Virus record (IMG/VR): IMGVR_UViG_3300009537_000015
Span: 1-52,600 of that record
Reading direction: 5' to 3' (one strand)
Length of the DNA: 52,600 nt
From: a virus
Part shown: piece after piece, positions 48,769 to 52,600 of the stretch
Layout of the letters: the number at the start of each line of letters is the position of its first letter
Numbering within the stretch: position 1 is the stretch's first letter
Program-made: the position numbers and the translations under genes
Notes under the pieces: model-generated
The model's input: only the letters and a program-made list of their open reading frames with translations
The model's database searches: none
What the model was told of the DNA's origin: nothing

Positions 48769-49364
48769 AAATACTCCTCCATTAGTTTTTTGAAGTCGCG
48801 GAAGTTGTTTAGTACCAACACTTTAGCACCGCTTGCCTCCGCTGCCGCGATGCCGTTAGGGTTGTCTTCAACAATCACTGTTTCTTTCGGTTTCACTTTC
48901 AGTTCGTGCATCGCGATTATGTAACCGTCTGGATTGGGTTTGCATCGAGTCATATCTTCGTTGCTGATTACTACGGAAAAATATTCTAATATATTAGAGC
49001 GCAAAAGCATTAGATGCGCGGAATCCCTAACGCAATTCGTGACGCAACCGATCTTGTATTTATCAACCAATCGTCTAATGACCGCTCGCCTAGAATTTAC
49101 TCGGCACTTTCTTCTAATAACGTCAAACGTGTATTCCTGTTTCAGGTCATGCACAAGACCTTTGACACCGGCATCAATTAACCCCTCGGCAACCAGAGCG
49201 TTAAGCTTGACACGCGTTGGCAGACCGTCATACTTCTTCTCGTGGTCTTCTCTGGGGATTGCGTAACCCGTGATTTCGCGCAACGCCATATTCAACGCCT
49301 CGTAATGCCAATCACAAGCGTTAACCAAAACACCGTCTAAATCGTAAATTATAGCTTTTATCAT
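48765..49364 (-). CDS. HAD-superfamily phosphatase (PGM/Gph-like)
   Basis: 199 residues from the ATG at 49364. AIIYDLDGVLVNACDWHYEA (catalytic DxD), then a helical cap, IGCVTNCVRDSAHLMLL (motif II Thr), RCKPNPDGYIIAMHEL (motif III Lys) and VIVEDNPNGIAAAEASGA (motif IV). It resembles beta-phosphoglucomutase and phosphoglycolate phosphatase. In this setting it may dephosphorylate a sugar phosphate. A terminator-like hairpin ends only a few bases before its start. Confidence 0.83.
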   Translation of the reverse strand: MIKAIIYDLDGVLVNACDWHYEALNMALREITGYAIPREDHEKKYDGLPTRVKLNALVAEGLIDAGVKGLVHDLKQEYTFDVIRRKCRVNSRRAVIRRLVDKYKIGCVTNCVRDSAHLMLLRSNILEYFSVVISNEDMTRCKPNPDGYIIAMHELKVKPKETVIVEDNPNGIAAAEASGAKVLVLNNFRDFKKLMEEYL

Positions 49365-49365
49365 A

Positions 49366-49436
49366 TAAAAACCCCCGCCCCACGCGTCCAGGAGAAAGGA
49401 CAAAAACCTAAACGCGGTGCGGAACGGGACGGGGTT
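49366..49436 (-). terminator. Terminator- or attenuator-like hairpin
   Basis: Minus-strand AACCCCG-T-CCC pairs with GGGGCGGGGGTT, which is followed by TTTAT. A smaller GTCC/GGAC hairpin lies inside. It follows the radical SAM gene stop and ends at the HAD gene start, so it could control read-through into the sugar-activation genes. Confidence 0.55.
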
Positions 49437-50454
49437 AGCATTTCCTGAACTTTTCTTCCAATACTAATCTTGCTCCGCGAACAAGATAAGTAAAATCTTC
49501 CCAACATTTCATGTCTCGTATTTTATGATACCAGAATTTAGGTGATTTGTAAGCATCATAAATCATCGGCACATATCGGTGGCCCTGACTTTTGGGGTCG
49601 GGCTTTGTTCTCGGGGGGCTGTAAACGCTTGCCTGTGCCGTTTTAGCGTAACCAAGCGTTAACATTTTCTTTATAAAATTCACCGTTCGCATTTCGTCTT
49701 CGTGCGATTCCCAAGGGTACCCGAACATACTCGTTAAGTGTGGTTCTAAACCCGCATCAGACATTGCTTTAAGGTTTTTTGTGACGTTCCCCTGGTGTTG
49801 GCCTTTCTTGATCTTGTCTAGGGTTAGTTGGTTAACCGATTCCACCCCAACAAGTATAAACCTGAACCCAGAACTTTTCATCATCTTGAAATCGACTTTT
49901 ATCGGCTTTAAATTGCAGCCGATCTTGATTTTTTTGTGCCTTCCCTTTTCGCGCATCTTTTTACAAAATTCTTCAAGCCAGTCACCGATTGGGAATGTGC
50001 CTGAATCATCGAACACCTCCCTGTAACCATTGGCTATTAGATCGTCTATTTCCTCTATCACGTGATCAACCGATCTCGTTTGGACCGGCTCGCCCTCCTC
50101 GATCTTTTTTGTGTCAACGCAGAACGTACACTTCCCCCACCAACAAAGATTAGCCGCCATCATGTGCGTTGCGGGATGGAATTTGTAGTTGCCATACGAT
50201 TGCCATCGCTTGTTCTTAGCATCTGTGAACTCTCTGTCGGGATAAGGTAACTCAATGAACGGAACCTTGACGTCACTATCGTCCACCACCACCTCATCAC
50301 ACAAGAGCATTTCCTTTCCCGGGTCCCACTCAACCTCATGCCCTTGGTCCCTTAGATAAGTGGCGTACATGGCTAAGTGTGCGGGATACACCCACACAGG
50401 TTTCTCGAATTGGCGCTGCTGGTTGTAGGGATTTAGCGGAAAAATATATTTCAC
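49435..50454 (-). CDS. Radical SAM enzyme with CX4CX2C motif
   Basis: The GTG at 50454, after GAGG, is preferred; the frame extends to 50559 through the upstream gene. The 339-residue product has a reduced N-terminal domain (VYPAHLAMYATYLRDQGHEV) and CWWGKCTFC (C104, C109, C112), a CX4CX2C spacing instead of the usual CX3CX2C. FRFILVGVESVNQLTLDKIK and HLTSMFGYPWESHEDEMRTV follow as in B12-type radical SAM enzymes. It could tailor the same glycan. Substrate unknown. Confidence 0.82.
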   Translation of the reverse strand: MKYIFPLNPYNQQRQFEKPVWVYPAHLAMYATYLRDQGHEVEWDPGKEMLLCDEVVVDDSDVKVPFIELPYPDREFTDAKNKRWQSYGNYKFHPATHMMAANLCWWGKCTFCVDTKKIEEGEPVQTRSVDHVIEEIDDLIANGYREVFDDSGTFPIGDWLEEFCKKMREKGRHKKIKIGCNLKPIKVDFKMMKSSGFRFILVGVESVNQLTLDKIKKGQHQGNVTKNLKAMSDAGLEPHLTSMFGYPWESHEDEMRTVNFIKKMLTLGYAKTAQASVYSPPRTKPDPKSQGHRYVPMIYDAYKSPKFWYHKIRDMKCWEDFTYLVRGARLVLEEKFRKC

Positions 50455-50464
50455 GAACCAAACC

Positions 50465-50650
50465 TCACTTGGGCAATTCTTTGCGGTCAACCTTAAAGAT
50501 ATAGTAACAGTCTGGGGCAAGACACATAACACGGTAATCCCCCAGGACCTCCCAACCATAACTGGTCATTAATTTCGCACAGATTGGGTTCGGACATCTT
50601 TCGGGAATTATGACGGATGGGTCAAGCCTTTTCGGTTTCTTTGCGTTCAT
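50465..50650 (-). CDS. Zinc-ribbon small protein (61 aa)
   Basis: The ATG at 50650 follows GGAGAAAAGG. The product begins MNAKKPKRLDPSVIIPERCP and contains CPNPIC and CLAPDC, a four-Cys zinc ribbon around a short beta hairpin. It overlaps the previous gene by 29 bp. Such ribbons often bind nucleic acid; the role here is unknown. Confidence 0.6.
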   Translation of the reverse strand: MNAKKPKRLDPSVIIPERCPNPICAKLMTSYGWEVLGDYRVMCLAPDCYYIFKVDRKELPK

Positions 50651-50900
50651 CCTTTTCTCCAAGATACACTATTTTATGCACCATCTTGCTTGGGATGGCC
50701 GATTGGTGCCTTTTGAAATCTTTGGCCTTATCCCCTTCTTCGTACTCTCCGTATATTCTTATGTATTTCTTTGTTTTTTTATCCAAGAACCCTACCGTGA
50801 CCAACAATGGAGGCGTTAACTCATCACCTTGACTTTCGCAGTCATGTACGGCGTCCCACCAGTACACGATAATGGGTTTATGCGTTGGTCGGGAGCGCAA
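50622..50900 (-). CDS. Hypothetical phage protein (92 aa)
   Basis: A TTG start overlapping the end of the exonuclease gene. The IIVYWWDAVHDCESQGDELT and LLVTVGFLDKKTKKYIRIYG segments match the general build of small conserved phage proteins of unknown role (aromatic N-terminal strand, then a beta-hairpin, then IPSKMVHKI). The start could lie a few codons later. Confidence 0.55.
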   Translation of the reverse strand: MRSRPTHKPIIVYWWDAVHDCESQGDELTPPLLVTVGFLDKKTKKYIRIYGEYEEGDKAKDFKRHQSAIPSKMVHKIVYLGEKDERKETEKA

Positions 50901-51663
50901 CTTTTTCTTCCTTTGTTTTTTTGATCGTCTCTCGCATATTATGCCCGCATTTCCGACAAACCAACCGTCGATACTTCACGGCGTTCCTCCCATGCCCTCG
51001 CCATCTCGTCCCGTTATTTTCTACTCTCTTAGATTCGCAAACGGTGCATATCCTCTGATTTCTTATGGCGGCCAATGATGGATGGTTTCTCATGTGAGGA
51101 CTTATTTTTAAGTATAACTCCTCGAGCAGCCGAACATCCTGTCTGTTATAACGGATCATCGTTCTAAAAGCTTTTTTGCATCCCCCCATACATTTGACCC
51201 ATAACTCAAACCCTTCGTGAGAAACTTTATGCCCTATTTTTAACTGCGTGCAAATCGCGTTCAGGCGATTAGATAAAAACCCGAACTCTCTACGCAATGC
51301 TTTTACCGTGTCAATGGATTGTTTTGGTGTTCTTGGAGGGAACCCGTTTCTTAAAAAAAACGAGTTAAGGACCTTTAAATCAAATTTATCGCCGTTATGT
51401 GCCAAAACGAGGTCCGCCTCCTCAAGCAATTCATAAATTGATTTACACACAAGACTATCATCCGTCTTGTCTTTCTTAAATCTCGGGTAATTTATAATAG
51501 CATCAGATAATATCTTTTTCCTGCCAACCCACTTCGCTGACCAACACAACAAGTAGGGGTGCGATATTATCTGATTATGACCGATGTTCTGGTCGTAAAC
51601 CCCCCAAGCGTAAACTTTCGCCGGGGCGGTTTCGATGTCCAATGCTAAAATCTTGGTTTTAAT
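50878..51663 (-). CDS. DEDDy 3'-5' exonuclease (RNase H-like) with zinc ribbon
   Basis: ILALDIETAP (DxE, motif I), LVLAHNGDKFDLKVL (motif II) and RYNRQDVRLLEEL (Y-x3-D, motif III) give a DnaQ/PolB-type exonuclease. The C-terminus carries CTVCESKRVENNGTRWRGH and CRKCG, a zinc ribbon. A TTG at 51642 would cut into motif I, leaving no strand before it. Upstream in frame the codons read (ATT)-KTKILALDIETAP, so an ATT start at 51663 is plausible. Probably a proofreading or processing nuclease; no polymerase is seen beside it. Confidence 0.78.
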   Translation of the reverse strand: MKTKILALDIETAPAKVYAWGVYDQNIGHNQIISHPYLLCWSAKWVGRKKILSDAIINYPRFKKDKTDDSLVCKSIYELLEEADLVLAHNGDKFDLKVLNSFFLRNGFPPRTPKQSIDTVKALRREFGFLSNRLNAICTQLKIGHKVSHEGFELWVKCMGGCKKAFRTMIRYNRQDVRLLEELYLKISPHMRNHPSLAAIRNQRICTVCESKRVENNGTRWRGHGRNAVKYRRLVCRKCGHNMRETIKKTKEEKVALPTNA

Positions 51664-51694
51664 AAAGCCACTCAGGTCCCCCCTGATTAGCTTA

Positions 51695-52060
51695 CTAATC
51701 TAACTTCGATACTTCTTTTTTCAACCACACCTCAATCTTTTCGAGATCGGGCTTTTCTGTGCTTCTCGCCAGAAGCCGTAATTGTTCGTAACGCTCTTTG
51801 CCTAGACGCTTTAGGAACACGTCTCTGTGCAGAGGCGGATCTTCGCCAAGCCGAATGTGGCACCGATAACACATCGCTGCACAATTGTTCAAGTTCCATC
51901 TCGTATTCTTGTACCGTCTTCCCATGAAATGAGAGCAGTGCAAGCCGTTGGTCGGTGGGTGATACTGTGTTTGGCAAAGTTCGCATCTCCATTTAGCTCG
52001 GGATCTTACCACAAGCGAAAACATTTTGTCAAGCCTATTTATTTTAATTTTCTTCTTCAA
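51695..52060 (-). CDS. NinG/Rap-like HNH recombination nuclease
   Basis: A TTG start. 121 residues: KKKIKINRLDKMFSLVVRSR, CELC, LHCSHFMGRRYKNTRWNLNN, CAAMCYRCHIRLGEDPP and a helical C-terminus. This is the NinG/Rap and related HNH pattern in phages; lambda Rap cuts branched recombination intermediates. It lies upstream of the exonuclease in the leftward unit. Confidence 0.75.
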   Translation of the reverse strand: MKKKIKINRLDKMFSLVVRSRAKWRCELCQTQYHPPTNGLHCSHFMGRRYKNTRWNLNNCAAMCYRCHIRLGEDPPLHRDVFLKRLGKERYEQLRLLARSTEKPDLEKIEVWLKKEVSKLD

Positions 52061-52239
52061 TTACTTTTTTTAAATTTGGCCATTTTTTTAATTTTTCCCA
52101 AAACATACTGGGGGTTTTCTTTTTTCCTGGGATCAGCAATAAGCGTGCCAGTAGAAAGTAACCCTTTTAGTAACTGTATGTCTTGAGAGTGCTTTGTTTA
52201 TTCAACTAGTAGAGCAGTTATCCCAGTCGAGGCGGTCAA
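52044..52239 (-). pseudogene. Broken small gene (in-frame stop plus +1 frameshift)
   Basis: From a TTG at 52239 the frame reads MTASTGITALLVE, then TAA (52200-52198), then TKHSQDIQLLKGLLSTGTLI and ADPRKKENP. At a CCCCC run (about 52111-52115) the protein-like sequence moves to +1 and continues SMFWEKLKKWPNLKKVIEEE. The pieces join into one plausible helical protein of about 65 residues if one nonsense change and one indel are allowed. A 20-codon ATG frame at 52106 could still be made. Confidence 0.4.
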
Positions 52240-52265
52240 TCATAACCCCCAGTAAAACCAGACCG

Positions 52266-52334
52266 TCAGCCCTCTCTATTTAGCACCGCTTTTTGTTGTT
52301 TGTGAAGCGATGAAAACACGCCGTATTGAATCAT
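52266..52334 (-). CDS. Possible 22-aa peptide
   Basis: The ATG overlaps the stop of the membrane-protein gene (ATGA). The frame reads MIQYGVFSSLHKQQKAVLNR. It is supported only by the coupling. Confidence 0.28.
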   Translation of the reverse strand: MIQYGVFSSLHKQQKAVLNREG

Positions 52335-52477
52335 AGATTTTCAATTTTGTAAAGAATTAAGTTCGTTAACCCGTACAGGAAGTAGAGGGTAGCTAACCAG
52401 TGAGACCCCTTTAAAAAAGCGGTCACGGTAGCTCCGAACTGCAAAACGGCTACGGCTATTAAAAACCAGTTATTCAT
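52331..52477 (-). CDS. Small membrane protein (48 aa)
   Basis: Starts MNNWFLIAVAVLQFGATVTA; two hydrophobic stretches (residues 4-21 and 26-42, HWLATLYFLYGLTNLIL) and a short polar tail. This composition recurs in tiny phage membrane proteins. Its ATG overlaps the stop of the SEC-C peptide upstream (ATGA), which supports both genes. Confidence 0.6.
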   Translation of the reverse strand: MNNWFLIAVAVLQFGATVTAFLKGSHWLATLYFLYGLTNLILYKIENL

Positions 52478-52554
52478 CCGCAATCACATCGCCACCATTT
52501 TCGACCGCTGCCGCACGGACACTCTTCATGGAAAAGTGGTACTATCGGGGCCAC
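52474..52554 (-). CDS. SEC-C motif zinc-binding peptide
   Basis: A short frame ending in HEECPCGSGRKWWRCDCG, an exact SEC-C type motif (CxCGSGxK ... C), which binds zinc in SecA and many other proteins. The GTG at 52554 gives 26 residues; an ATT at 52566 would give MTATVAPIVPLF at the start. The frame is closed by a stop upstream within the window, so it is a stand-alone peptide. No clear ribosome-binding site. Confidence 0.45.
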   Translation of the reverse strand: MAPIVPLFHEECPCGSGRKWWRCDCG

Positions 52555-52600
52555 TGTGGCAGTAATAAAAAAATCTGTGGGGCTGGATTACAGGTACGGC

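Noticed and set aside
52198-52200. Recoded TAA (alternative genetic code)
   Set aside because: All other long genes end normally at TAA, TAG and TGA, with no other in-frame stops in recognisable domains. A local nonsense mutation is simpler.
33446-52600. Assembly chimera with a bacterial polysaccharide locus
   Set aside because: Gene density, overlapping starts, HNH homing genes, a NinG-like nuclease and small phage-type genes continue through and beyond the island, so it is most simply phage DNA. Read coverage would settle it.

Overview
The window is a large fragment of a tailed double-stranded DNA bacteriophage (Caudoviricetes), probably from an uncultivated virus. The evidence is a terminase - portal - scaffold - capsid block, a long series of small virion and tail genes, and dense ATGA/TAATG/GTGA gene overlaps with very little non-coding DNA. 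No tape measure, sheath or baseplate gene is recognisable, while large glycine-rich internal-virion-type proteins are present, so a short-tailed (podovirus-like) particle is the best guess. No integrase, repressor, replicative polymerase or helicase is visible. The host is unknown. Consensus sigma70-type promoters and perfect DnaA boxes say only that it is a bacterium with ordinary housekeeping machinery.

Layout. (1) 45-8608, minus strand: an early-type operon of small genes with coiled-coil proteins, a YopX-domain protein, an SSB-like protein, a PD-(D/E)XK nuclease, a lytic transglycosylase, an HTH regulator, a SprT-like metalloprotease and a Cys-rich peptide. It is interrupted at about 3.04-3.50 kb by a gene-free stretch folding into a tRNA-like RNA plus a large multi-stem RNA. 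(2) 8.61-9.25 kb: a divergent control region with a leftward promoter, a 19-bp palindrome, three 21-bp iterons and four DnaA boxes at exact 11-bp spacing, probably a replication origin. (3) 9.25-33.45 kb, plus strand: packaging and virion genes (TerL, TerS-like, portal, scaffold, capsid proteins, many small beta-rich tail proteins with internal paralogy, a lysis-like cassette, a LamG-bearing 949-residue protein, internal virion proteins). (4) 33.45-47.1 kb, plus strand: a separate transcription unit opened by a near-consensus promoter. It encodes a TMTC-like membrane glycosyltransferase with TPRs, a second TPR protein, GT2 glycosyltransferases, a GroES-like protein, two polyprenyl-phosphate-sugar-synthase-like enzymes, two SAM methyltransferases, three radical SAM enzymes, two HNH nucleases and a second large membrane protein. 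(5) 47.08-52.57 kb, minus strand, converging on region 4: a GT2, a sugar nucleotidyltransferase-like enzyme, a HAD phosphatase, a fourth radical SAM enzyme, a DEDDy exonuclease, a NinG-like HNH protein, a broken gene, small membrane proteins and a SEC-C zinc-motif peptide.

How the parts fit. Regions 4 and 5 together look like a phage-borne glycan system: activation of a sugar (nucleotidyltransferase, phosphatase), loading onto a polyprenyl carrier (DPM1/ArnC-like GT2s), transfer by an integral-membrane GT-C enzyme with a TPR tail, extension by cytosolic GT2s, and tailoring by radical SAM and methyltransferase enzymes. It could remodel the host surface (superinfection exclusion, conversion) or glycosylate a protein. 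The main candidates for undescribed biology are this module, the structured RNA locus at 3.0-3.5 kb, the phased DnaA-box/iteron origin, and a LamG domain inserted inside another LamG domain in a virion protein.
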